The notes beneath the pieces were generated by a model, which did no database searches, was not told the origin of the DNA, and saw nothing but the letters and a program-made list of their open reading frames with translations. Positions 12,208 to 25,300 of a stretch of 64,000 nt of DNA are shown one piece after another. The stretch spans positions 86,337,800 through 86,401,799 of the forward strand of contig JAZBQD010000030.1 of the NCBI GenBank assembly GCA_036583965.1. Reading direction: 5' to 3'. Source of the stretch: Prunella strophiata. Taxonomy: Eukaryota > Chordata > Aves > Passeriformes > Prunellidae. The position numbers and the translations under genes were made by a program. The first letter of the stretch is position 1; every line of letters begins with the position of its first letter.

Positions 12208-12597
12208 TGAGGGAAAGGCTGAGACTGTTGGAGTTGTTCAGCCTTGAGAAGAGGAGGCTCCAGAGAGATCTTACTGTGGCTTTCTAATACTTAAAAGGAC
12301 TTACAAGAAAGATGGGACAAACTTTACAGCAGGCCTGTAGCAATAGGACAAGGGGTAACAGTTTTAAACTAAAAGAGGATAAACTAGATATAAGAAAGAA
12401 AATTTTACAATGAGGGCTATGAAACACTGGAACAACTCACACAGAGCAGTAACAGATGTCCCAAACCCTGGAAACACTCATAGTCAGGATGGAAGGGGCT
12501 CTGAGCAACCTGATCTAGTTGAAAATGTCCCCTTATTGCAGGGGAATTTAAAGTAGATGGCTTTTAAAAATCCCTTCCAACCATGACTGTTCTGTGT
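12208..12597 (+). mobile_element. CR1 LINE, truncated 3' fragment
   Basis: Diverged copy of the 3' part of a CR1 non-LTR retrotransposon. Landmarks in order are 'gttcagccttgagaagagg', 'ctccagagagatcttactgtggct', 'caataggacaaggggtaaca', and a terminal 'cccttccaaccatgac' followed by 'tgttctgtg', matching the known order of the CR1 ORF2 end and 3' UTR. Only about 390 bp remains, with many substitutions and stops, so it is an old 5'-truncated copy. Boundaries are good to about 10-20 bp. Confidence 0.85.
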
Positions 12598-15500
12598 CTA
12601 ACTTAGCAGCCCAGAGACAGTACTGGTGCTTTCTAACATACACAGTTCCTAAAGGGGCTCATAAAGCAACTAACATAGAATAAGAGATTCCAAAGTCTTG
12701 TTTCCATTTCCTTTTTCTCTCCCTGTACAATTTCTGCAAAATTAATTTACTGAATAGATTAGTATAAACTTGGGCATATTAATGTCTTCTTAGTGAAAAA
12801 AGAAGAATTAAAAATATTGTCCTGAAGAGGCAAAATGATAATTTTATACTATAGAAAATCAAGAATTGCATATGTGAATGAGTGTTACATACCTGACTTT
12901 CAACTTTGAAAATGCTGTAAATATTTTATATTTTATGGGATAATATTTCTGTGTACTGACAATTTATTTTACCTCATGGCTAGTGGTGTTGGTGGCTGTC
13001 TCTGAGCATTGATATGACTTCATTCTCAATTAATGTGCAGATGGATAGAGTGATTAAAATAGACCTGGAGGGGGGGAGGGAGAAAGCAGGGGAGAAATGA
13101 AAAAACAAAAATAGTATTATTTAAATGTTTCCAAAGTAATTTTCTCTGAGACATATATCAAAATGCCTGAGATGTTTTGTGATATGAGAAATTTATAATT
13201 TTGCTTCTTTTGGCCAACCTGCATTTCCTGCCTATATATACACTCAGTTTATGTAACTATATTCTACCTCCCTACATTCCCATCTGCACTATTCTTTAAA
13301 AATTCTTCCCCTAAACTATTGTGTAGGATTTATGTGTTCTGTTAAACAGCTGCCAAGTTTTACTCCATAGGCGGCTGCACTTCAGTGGTGGATGAAATTC
13401 TTCTTGTAAAGTTATAAAGCATTTTGGGCTCTTTGCAGATGGAAGAACTGACTAAATCAGTGATACGCAACTTGTGTTGCACGTGGCTTTTTTTGGAAGG
13501 CACATTTCTGATAGGAGCTGTTTTGACTTCTTCCTGTGAGGGAACAGGCAGGGTGTTTAGCTGTTCCCTTCCATCTCTCCAAGCAACCAGGAAAGTTGGC
13601 TTATGCAGTTATTTCTCTGTACTTGCATGCTCGATAGGAATGCTCTGTAGGATTCTGTATATAGCATTTGATAAAATATGTTTTAGAGCCATGTATAAGA
13701 AAAGATGTATGTGAGATATAACGATGTAAAGGACGTTAACAAGTGTGCATCCTATTGTACCCTTTCTGTATTTTCTATTGAAATTATGTTGTCCTGTATT
13801 TCTTGATCCTGGACTGAAGTAATAATGTGGACAATGAAACTTTAGAAGACTATGATGTCATCAAAGCAATATTATGATTTCACTAGAAAGCTGGTGGAAA
13901 TCAAAACTGAGCTGTTTCCTCAACCTATACTATTACAGATAGCCAGAACCCAGTGAGTGTGCATGATGAATGAGCAATGCAACTAACATTTTTAACAGGG
14001 AAGCTGTCTTTCTTATGCCACTGACCTATTCACTGAGCAGCTGGCAAATGGCTCTAGTAAAGTCCTCCTGTTCTTTTTTCCAACCAAAAAATCTATTGTG
14101 TATGCAGTCTTTCTAATAGATAGCAGAGATATGTCATTCATATCAATTGGTCTTCTGTATCTCCATGTTTTATTCAGTTCTCAGTATTATGCTAAAATGC
14201 AGTCTGATATTCATCAAGTTTTCAAACACTCCATAACAGCAACTGAAAGTGAAAAATAGCCCCGGAGTCATTACTGCTTTCCTCAATGACCTGGGAGGGG
14301 CTGGTTGGCATAGTGTGACTGTGGAACTAGGGGGAAATTAGGAAGCATGCTCAGGAGAGGGAAGGAACCTGTAGCATCAGCCTGAAGGTGGTTCATACTG
14401 TTTAAAGTAAAGGTGTGCAAATGTTAGTGTGTCTCTACCATCTTTTACATATTTCTTTTCTAATTGGTAAAATACCCAGAAGTGAGCATGGTGAGGATGT
14501 TGCCTGCCATTATAATTCTTAGGCTTTTCCTTCCACAACTGCATAAGCAAATTTAATAGCTCGTTATCATCATCAAGACTACCACTTCAGCTAAGCATAG
14601 CACTGCACTGTCTTTCAACTGACAGAATGATTGATGTATCATGCATTTAAAATTATAGAAAATAATCTTTTAAGTGATAATTTTATTTAAAATAACGAGC
14701 ATAACTGGACAGAAATACTGAAAAATAAATATAGAACAGCAACATATCAAACAAACAAACAAAATTGAAGTCTGAAAGGACAGGAGTCTAAAATTGCCAA
14801 ACTCTCACTGAAACGCGATGGCAGCCCTGAAGATTGCAGCCTGTATAGTTAAGCATTTCAGAGAGACATCCTTGCTGTTTCTTATTCATTGATACTGTAA
14901 CAATGCCTAAGGAACAACTAGGAATTTACACCATTGTTGCCAGTACTCACTGAAATTTCTATAAAAAGTCACTGATCTGAAGAGCATACGAGCCAACAAG
15001 ACAAGATTTAAAAGGAAAGACAAAAGAGATATAATACACAGTAAGAATGAACATACCAATTTCTGATTCTATTTTTTTCCCCATGAAGTTGTCTCATACA
15101 GGTTTCTTTTTTCATTTGTTTTCATCTTATTCAGTCAACGAGTGGTGGGCCCAGCACATAATTTCAATAAAATGTCCTTCCAGGCAGAAAATCATCCATT
15201 AACAATATTTTGACTTTGGAAGAAAAAGAAATATTTGATCTTCTCATCAACATAATGATAATACATCTCGTTTGCAGAGTGTAACTGTATATTATTTCCA
15301 GAAAGATTGTAGGCTGCTCTGCAAATGAGTATTTCTGTTCCACAGGCAGTATCTTACTTTTGGAAAAGCTTAATTTCACTCCTCTTCACTAAGCTTCTGA
15401 AAAGTCTGTTCATTACTAAGCCTGAAAATAGGTTTATGTAAGGCTTACAAAGTGAGTAAGCTTTGTGTGGGTCTCCCTGTACAAGGAGAAGCATTTCATC

Positions 15501-16237
15501 CAAAAAGCAGATAGAAGAGGAATAAAAGAAGGTAGAAACTGGCTTATTCTTGATGACCATCTCCTAAGGATGTCATCCAAAGAGTAACTTAACTGGTCCC
15601 TTTTCATTTTAATAGTGTTTAAGGTAGCTATTTAAAAATGAGCTAGCTCCTAATGGATTTTTGCCATTACATTTGCAGAATATTTTCAGATGTGGCCTTA
15701 ATGACTAAAACACCTGAGAAGAGATTCTGCTCCATCTGAGGGTGTGTGTCTGTATGTGTGCATGCTTCTGAGTGCTTCTGCATCACATATAGAAGCATAT
15801 TTAAGACAACTTGGAATTTTTCCGTCAGAATTTTTGCTAATGAAAAATACCACTGTTATGCATACATAAAACAAGGTATATTCTGTTGGAAAGATGTACA
15901 TTTTTACTGCACAGAAAAAGAAGTGACATTTATTAGACCCTGCAAAAAGAAAGGATGTACATAATTTCTTCCAAAATAAAATCTGGGGAGAAAATTCTTT
16001 CAGAATGACCTGTGATTTTTTCATTTTTATTTTTATTCAGATTTAAATTTTTTAATGATTCCTCCTTCCTGTAATAAACATTCATTGACTACCATATTGC
16101 TTATAAGTATACCATCTTGATAGTAAATCTCCAGGCTTGTATAAATAAATAAACTTTGTGCACTTCAGCTGGTTTCTTCCCTCTTTTTTACCTTTTTTTT
16201 GTACTGTTTTGGGTTTTGAATTTTTCCATTGTAACTT
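12598..16237. other. unassigned AT-rich DNA
   Basis: No gene or recognised repeat seen. A short purine-rich run occurs near 13069-13090. Reading frames such as 13424-13714 (+) and 15698-16024 (-) show no family motif and no convincing splice context. Confidence 0.5.
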
Positions 16238-16325
16238 GCTCAGAAGAATAGCTGTACTGGGTCATGCCAAAGGTCTTACCTAGCTCAGTATTCTGTCTCC
16301 AGCAGTGGTGATAAGTGGTGCACCA
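16238..16325 (+). repeat. possible ancient amniote interspersed repeat
   Basis: The phrase 'actgggtcatgccaaaggtc' followed by 'ctagctcagtattctgtctc' and 'cagcagtggtgataag' closely parallels a dispersed repeat I remember from reptile and bird genomes (the 'actgggtcagaccaaaggtc ... tagcccagtatcctgtctc' pattern). I cannot name its family with certainty. The extent given covers only the part that looks alike. Confidence 0.45.
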
Positions 16326-19300
16326 TTAGTGTACCAGTAGAAAAATTCCTGTTAAGATTGTTTGGTCGGGGTGAGAAGGGTCATGGAAAGCCAGATTTTT
16401 TACTATGTAAGTACTTTTCACTTTCTTTTCTTTTCTTTCCTCTAAGAAAAATATGTGTTGTAAAACACATAGCTGCTTAATCCTATTGTAGGAAAGGCTG
16501 TAATTCAGTAAGGTGTCATGGCTAATGAGTGTAGAGTTGGGCTGCAAACATTTCTTTAATTCTTCTTTCGTAGAAAATCATTATCAAAAAATAGTAAGAG
16601 ATAAACATTTGCATCCATCAGGAGTGATTAGTTGGGACAGATATTACATGAAAATTCCTGAGTACTACTGTGACAGCATTTCTGGATGATAATGTTATTT
16701 CCTTCCTTTATTCATTCATTTGTATCTGTCTTTGAGGGTCAGTCATTAAGGGGTTTTTCTCCCTTGTGAAATGATATTATTTAGGGATAAAAATATCAGA
16801 ACTGTTAGCTTTTCTAATGGAGTCAGGCAAGAGGAAGCATGGCATTTTTTAGAGTTACTATTTTTACAATTATGACTAGAGAGATCATCAAATGTCATGG
16901 TGAGGAGCTTCTTACATACATCTAAAATAGATAAATAAAATCCTATTGATAGGTATTCCAGACAGATTCTGTAAGGAAAACTGAGATGGATGTTTATTTT
17001 TATCTATGGTAAATTATAGAACAGCATAAATAGGTGTTAAATGTCATTTTGTGTGTTAAATTGCTGCATTTAGAGCAAGCTGACCAATATGGGTATCAAA
17101 ATCATAATTAGTACTGATTAATGACTGTATTTATCTTTTTGATCCAAATGTTATTCTTAAATGAAATGTTTTGTTTGCAGTAACTACTGCTTTATTTTAA
17201 AATATGAGATATGGAGGATGCTCTTTTGTGAACTAGGAAACTTCATTCTGCCCTCTGTGAGTTATGACTGCATATCAAATTTTAATGAAAAAGGATAAAT
17301 AAATTGTCTCACAGTTCACCATCATCCACTATATCACTCAGTTCATCCCATATAATATGTAATAAACTGAATGCTTCAATTTTTGGTTTATGTGACCATT
17401 TACAACCAGAACTATTGCCTGAGAAATTGTCATCCCACAGTAGTTCACATAACCAGGGAGCAGACTAAAGTTCTGTGCTGTACATCTGGACTGAAGAACA
17501 CAGAATTTTTAAAAATCTCTAATAAAAATAAGAATGGCAAAAAGTTGAGAAACACAAATTAAAGAATATTATCAGTAATATAAGATCTTATTCCTCAGCT
17601 CTGTTTTTGACATTGTCAGGAGATTAATTTCAAATAGAGAAAAGAAACCCAAACCAACAAAGGATTACTTAGTAACATAGTTTATGAACTGATTGTTCTA
17701 TTCAGTTACTGTGTTGTCTGATTCATCCGTCTATTCACTATTTATGTTATCCTTCTAAGAAAAGAGATCTAACACTAAAAATCTGTAGAAGTAGTTATAG
17801 CATCTCTTTCTCCAAGAAAACTCTTGGATGTTTCCTGGTGAATTGCAAAGAAATTAGAGAAAGAAAATTGACAACGCAGTTGGGAGGCTAAGCTACTTTT
17901 AAAAGTTCTGACTGTAGCAGGAATAATTTTTTAAGGAAATCTTTATTATCAACCTTCTTTATATTCATCATACCATTGTAGATTGCTCCTCTGTGTGAGG
18001 AGACAAAAGGAAATGTCACAGTATCGTTCATAGTAATTAAAAAACTGGGGTAAATGTACTTCTCTGATATGTACAGCCCAGATAATGAAAGCAAGGAGCA
18101 CCAGAAGTCCCACTGAAGTTTACTGGATTTGAGTTTACTGATTAAATATCCTTTTCCCTAAGGAGGGCTTTCAAGTAATTTACTTAATCATGTCATATCT
18201 AATGTTATGAAAGAGATCTACCACAATTCTTATTTAATAATTACATAAAAGTTAATATTCACAGGAAGAAACATGTATTCAACAGAACAACTTCACAGAG
18301 ATTTTTTTTTTCCATATTCTTGTTAGTAGCTTCTACAGAGGCAAGAATGAACAAGGTCCTTTCACTTTGGACAGTCTGTGCAGGAGTAGGCAGAAGAAGC
18401 ATTCCAGAAGGAAACTTTAATGAGATAGCAAAATAGACCTTGATATTTTTGATTTTCCAGAGAGTAGCTGTTTGTCATATATCTCTCACTATTTTATATG
18501 AATAAAGGTTGAAGATGCCTTGAGCAAGTCAAAAACCCATGTACAATATGGAATTCTGAGCAATTATCAATTTTTTAACAAAACATGAGCACCTGCTGCT
18601 TTAGAATTATTCCTGAGAAGAGCAATATTCATCATAGTTCGATTCTAAGATGATATTTTTACATTATGGATGGTGATGAGTAGTGGAAAGGTGCAGAATA
18701 GAATGGATTAAAGATCCTTCCTTAATATGAGATGACTGATGGACTGTAAATGAAAGTTAAGGGTTTTTTTTAACATTCTTTAGTGAGTACCAGATTCCCC
18801 ACACAAAGTATGAAGATAATTTTGTAGTGGTTCCAGAGATCTCAAAGTTTGGGGGCTTTTTGCATTTATTTCAAAAGACAGGTATAAGTTCAATTTTTAA
18901 AATAAATTAATTCTTAGAATGAGATAACCACCCTTACCCTGGCTCATAAAGGAGTGAGAATTACTTAGTATTACTTAAACTTCCTTGTTTGGGCATGTAT
19001 GCATCTACTTCACTAGTTTTTGTACCTGCTGGCCAATTTTAACCAAATTTAATGGCTGGGTAGAAGTGAATTTCCTTTTTTTAACACCCTCGCTGAAAAA
19101 GAGTCTGAATCTCAAGATAAATCTTAATTAGGTACCAGAGAGATCATGCCAGCATGTACTACTAGGAATCTCCACACTAGGGAAAATCCAGTGAAATTTG
19201 CACGTCATAAAAGCATGAGAGTCCAAAGCTTGAGATTTGGAGACTAGCATTTATGAGCTTTGTTGCTTATGTTCCTATACATATATAGCACATTTATTAT

Positions 19301-22300
19301 GAATTTCCTTAATTTTTATGACTTCTTATGTTTTGAAGTATTTTTTCAGAACTATGTGTCAAAAATGCTAATAAGACCCAAGTGAGCACAATTCTTACCA
19401 GAGGTAATTGGAGAGAAATGTTGTCTAGGCCTCTTAATGTAGAATTGTTTCTTCCTTTTTATGAATGTTCCTTATTATTGAAACAAATTTTACCCAAATG
19501 AGAGAAAATAATCCATTGCGATGGATCATGTTTCTACACTCATGAACTGCTTCTCAACAGTTCATAATTTTCTTAAATGTGTTCATTATCTTAAACCACG
19601 CATTAGATCAATTTGCTGAACAATACTTGCTGCCTAGGTTGAGAGGAGTAACTCCTAAAAGTTTTGTGTGCAAAATCGGAACTGTGCTGGCTGAAGTTCA
19701 ATCTGTGGTCTTAATACAAACTCTGAAATATTGCCCTCCTAGACTGTTCTTCCATGCTATCTTAAACTGTGGTGCTCCAAATATACACCCAATAAAGAGT
19801 TCATTTATTCATGTATTAGAAAAATGTGATTGAAAAGAGTTGTGAGCTCCATCTGGTTGTTCCATAGCCCCATTAACTATATTGGACTTTATCCTGAGGT
19901 TTTCTTCTGCTCTAGCACTAGCTTTTAAAATTCCAGCATCTCAGGTGGCTAACCATATGTGTTCTTAATGAGACAGGGAGTTAATTACCCATTTCATTTT
20001 TTTAAAAATTCCCTTGCTTTCACTGAAGAAGCCTCACAATTCTATCTCCTTGCATGTCCTATGGCTCTTTATTAGTGATGGATATTTGGTGTTCTACATT
20101 TCTGAAACTGACAAGTGGGAATCAGCAGGAATGTATTTGTGCATTATCCTGCAGAGCTTTCAAAGGCTCACATGGAACATGATCATATAGCAGCAGAAAA
20201 TTTTACCTGGAGAAACTGATGATTCAAAGAAAAACTGCAGAGTAAACCAGGGAGAATAGAAACAGTTTTCAGTAGATATTTAGCTTCACTTAGTAGATTT
20301 TGAAAGCATTTTCTTCTAGAGACAACTTTCACTAGTTCATGAAAGCAGTCTAAAAGTTGGCTTTAAAAGATTTTATTTAAACTTGCGAGCTCAAAGTTTC
20401 ATGGAGTCTCTTGGGACAGATTTCAAATGTTTGAATGAAGGCAGTCAAAATTTGAGCATCTCGTTCTGGGCCACTGTCATCAATAGAACAAATTGATTGC
20501 TTCCAGGAAATAAATTTTGTGATGTGTCTTAAAGCTTATTTCCCAATATATGAGTTACTTTGCATAAGTGCATCTTTCCCACTACTGACTATAAGACACA
20601 TTTTAGGTATAGTCTTCCAGTTCTAATTCCTGGGCAGATGAAGTTTAATGAAAGAAATGCTACTATTCACATGCACTAATTTTCAAGATGTTGGAATTTT
20701 TTCTCTTCTATCTCAGATCTCTGTCACTTTCAGGAAAGAAAGAGATAACAGATTATTATAATACATATTATTTTTATTTTAATAATAACAATGTTAACAA
20801 TAATAGTCTTAATAATAATGATATATGCAGCCTTTATAAAAATGAATTTGTGTTCCTAGTATTAGACACAATCTCTATTAAGGGTCATATTGCAGAACTT
20901 AGTAAGACAATAAGCCAGTAGCCAATGTTCTGCATAAATAATGAGCCAAATCAAAATCAGTCATGCATCTAATTGGGACATTTGTACAACACTGCTTGAG
21001 GCAGAGAATACTTTTTTATGCTCGATATGTGCTTGGCAAAATTAATCAGATAATCAACTCTCAGATTCATCTCTATTTTCTGAAACTCTTTGTGGCACTA
21101 CATGAGGGTAAGATAGCATTTCTGCTGACGGTGGTCTTTAACCTGTTTTTTTAAAAACAGGTTTTTAAAAAAGGACATGGCTATTTCATTCAAGACAATA
21201 AATAACCATAAAGGAGATTTTGTGAATATTATAACTTTAAAAAGTATCCATGTCTAGGGGGAAGGAACCAGACTGGTCATCCAGGCCCTCTTTCTAGCTT
21301 TTCTGATGGTTGACCATAGCCACATTTCTGCCTCTTTTTGTGCCTTAGTCTCTTCCTTTTTAAAATAAATGATAAAATATTCATCTTTGCATTACTTTGA
21401 TGTCTGCTGACAGAGATATTTCATAAACCCAAGAGATTTTTTTCAAAATATGGCTTTCATTGAGGACTCACTGAAATATTAGAAAAGCCTAGTAACGGGA
21501 CAAAAACTCTGTCAGGCTCAAGGTCCAGAGCTGATTAGGGCAAAATACTGTAAACAGCACCAAAAAAGTAGAGTTTTTTAGGAAGATAAAATAACAATTT
21601 TCATTCTTAAACAATACACTGTCATTGAAGAAATTATTCCCACATCTCATGCCTGAGAAGACCAGGGCCCAACAGAATCCCTGGTTCAATTCATGCAACA
21701 CACCTCTGGTCATTCACACCTGTGAATTATTTGGCAGCTCCCTTTCATGCTGCCTTCTCCCCTGTGGGCCACATCAGAAAGGAGATGTGGAGCCATCACG
21801 TAGCAGAATGACACCCTGAAGCTTTTTGAACCTTGTTGCAGCTCATGTAAAAAGGACATATTTGATGACTTGCAGAGGACCCTTTCTTTGTGCTCAGGGG
21901 AACAGCATGATCTGGTCATATGACAGGATATGGAGGGGGGAGATATGTGATGGGAAAAAATCTTGTTGACAATAAAACAGGCAAATGAACAAACATAGGA
22001 AAGGAGGAACCATGATGTGTGGTTCAAGATGTCTCCTGCTAGGTCTATGCATCCATATGAGCTGTACTACCCTAAACTACCAAAAACATGGTGGTACAGA
22101 AGACCCTTGTACACTCTGCCTTGTAGTACTCTTATCTATGTTTGTCATAGAAACAGAAGGGATTCTTTTTTAACTCAGGAAAGAAAAGTTTCCTGAAGAG
22201 GAAACTGAAGAGGAAAGTCCAGAAAAGTTTCTGTGGGGAACTGGATTTCAAGACTCACTAAAGAAGAAGAGATACTGGGGAGAATATTTCTGAATACTAG

Positions 22301-25300
22301 CATGAATTGGCTATATCTAGGGCAGGCATTAGTTATTTGAGTTTAGTCTGATAGTTATAGTACAATAACAAAGGACTCTGTATAGATATCAGTTTGATGA
22401 AGTGTTAAGCAGAACTCTTTGGGGGAAAATTTTCAACCAAGCACTCTCGACGCCACTGAAATGAAAAAGCACAGTCTTTCAAAGTGGCTGTTTTGGTGCT
22501 TGATTGTGTTGGAGAATATAGCAGATCTATCTCCGAATTATACAAGCTTTTCATGGGACAAGAAGACCATCAGATGCAGCTAAAAGTCCTTTCCTGGGAT
22601 GGGTTTAGTGTGCTTACACTATCCCTGTGTTTCAGAAAAGCTCTAATAATTCCCTTTGCATATCCTTTCAGCCCCTGAGGACATATAAACACTTCCTGGT
22701 CTGGGCCATCACTGAAGTTTTTATGGGTAAGGTCATGATGAATAAAACAAGCTGTAACCTAAACCTTCTTTAACACTGATGTTGACTGAAACCCCTTTTG
22801 AGATTTTTAAAAAGTTTTATTAACTTTCTCAAGTTTGCTGTTTTTCATGGTTGTCTGACTCCTTAGTAGAGCAGATAAATCTCTTCAATGGAAAACTGAC
22901 ATACTACAAGAGACTATTCTTGGTGTGTTTCTGATTTGGCTGGCATGACTATAACTCAGTCATGTTCAAATGCCAGTTTTAACTCCTTTAAAGTTGTGGC
23001 TTTGGGAAATCAGGCTGGCTGCAAAATTCTCTCACATTATGCGCAGCAGTCACAGGCAATTAAACAGTTAAACCTGAGTCCTACCTAGGGAAAACCAGAA
23101 TATTGCCCACAGCAAGTTAGTTGCTTAATGGTCTTGTCCCTGGGCCAGTGTGTGTCAGGACAACATGATTTTAAAGTATCTCTTTGGAAAAATACCTTGT
23201 TTTTTATGATTAAAAAAATCAACATAAAAAATTTAAGTCGCAGTTTTATCCAGCTCAGCTCTGATCTGCCTATAAAATTGCATTAACTAAAAGAGATATA
23301 ATAAAAATATTACAGGGGTCCAAAACTGGGTAGTTACCAGCAGCTTTCCTTTTCTGTCTAGAAAAAAACTAAGCAGTTATAAAGTCATCAGGAAGATCTT
23401 CTGTGTTTGACATAAATAAGGTGAGAAGGCTTAGAGAATTGACATAAAATTGACAGACAAGATAAGGAAGTCAGTTGCATTTGCTCATGAAATGCAGAAA
23501 TAAACATTCTAGAACTAAACAATGTGCATAAGTATGGTGAATTCTTTAGGGTCATGCCTATGGTTAATTTGCTACTTAGCTGGCAAGTCCAGGCTGAAGA
23601 GAAAAGCCTGTCTAAAAATAACTAATCAAGTGTTCAGTATCATAAGAAACAACTTGTATTGAGGTTGAGAAATTGTTATATTAAAATATTTTGGTCTTAA
23701 TATTAAAATATTTGCTCAGTTATTTAACTTTATTCAGGAAGCCTCAAGAAAAAGTCTCAGAATTAAATTACTCAAATCAGAAATAAAACTGAAAAATATT
23801 TTATATGTTTCTTTCTTTAAATTCCAGTGGTAAGTCTTCTTTGATTTGATTGTCACCTAATGTTAATTTTATACAAGTGTATTTTCATTGATTTCATCAC
23901 TGCTCCAAGTTGCTCTTTCAGTCAAGTAAGATCAGAGTTAAATGATACTCAAAGTTGCATCTATACTATTCATTTAAAAAATTATTAAATTATTCCAAAC
24001 ATGCACACCAGTTTGTGACCATTACTGTAGAATTTCCTTTTCAACATATAACAGTTTTTTGGTTTTCAGTTAATATCACCACCTTTATGTCAGAAGTAAG
24101 AAAGTTTCTATTGTTCTGTTAAATCTTAAAATGCTATAGCTTAAACTTCTGGGACATATTGGAGCTAATACTGTTGTACTTACAGAGTATGGTTTTCTTC
24201 CCTTCCCACTGTTCAACCATGACTGTTATATCCAGAAGTCTGTCTTTATGGTGCTGGTTTTGTTCTAAACTTTGGTAACTTTTGCCTCAGAAGATCACAG
24301 AGATTTTTAAAAAGATCTGTAAAAACAACTTAAGTAAATCCTTCTCAATTTTTAATTTGGAGGATTAAAAGTTTTAAGTAGTGATACCTTAAGCCTTGGT
24401 CAGCTCTGCTTCTCTTGCTGGAGATAAGTTTGTGAATGTGACCAATGAACAAAATGAATGCTGGCTAGCAATGAAAGTATTTTGATTAGCACATAAGTAT
24501 GCACAGTATAGGGATATACTGATCATGTCTCCTTGTTTGGCAAATCTCATGTGGAAAGCAGACAAATTTAATGGGGATATATATTGCTAAGAAAAGTTTT
24601 TCCTGTGGGTTATGAATGGAACAGGGAAAGTATAAAAGTGTTGGGGGAAAGTATGAAAATAATCAAATTAATATCATATTGAAGAGCAGTAATGGCTGAT
24701 GTCTTTTGGAAAGTATGGAGAGGTCTGTCACTCTCCACAAGAAGCCCTAAGTTTAAAAAGATAGAGGTAAGGTGAGGGAGATAAGACTGGAAGACCTTTA
24801 AATTGAAGACAGTTTTTGAGTGATGACACAGGAAAATGTTCATTATGGGAAGGGGTGGTATTAGGGTCAAACCTGATATTCAGGACCCTGATCTTCTATG
24901 TCTGAAACAGAGACATCACATTTCCAGATTAGAAAAAAAAGGGTTGCAATGCTTCCAGCATAACATAATGTAAGGAGGAGGGACTGAATGAAAAGTTTAG
25001 CTGCATAACTAAATGGAAAGGCATAGGTCTGTATTGACCAGAAGGGAGCAAGAAAAATCAAAATTTTCTAGTTTTCAATCTTGAATATGTTTTGATAATA
25101 ACACTTGTTTCAGAGTAAAAATGTTGATTCTATTGTAGTCCCAGTGAGCAATATAAAGATCATCTACCTCTTATTTTGACAAAATTTTTTGAGCTTAGCA
25201 TTTTAGATGTAGGATGACCTTTTGATTTCAAAGATTCAAACAGTTTCCACAGACTCTAGACATCTCTGTATTGCCTTGCAAATTCTTTCATCACTGGTCA

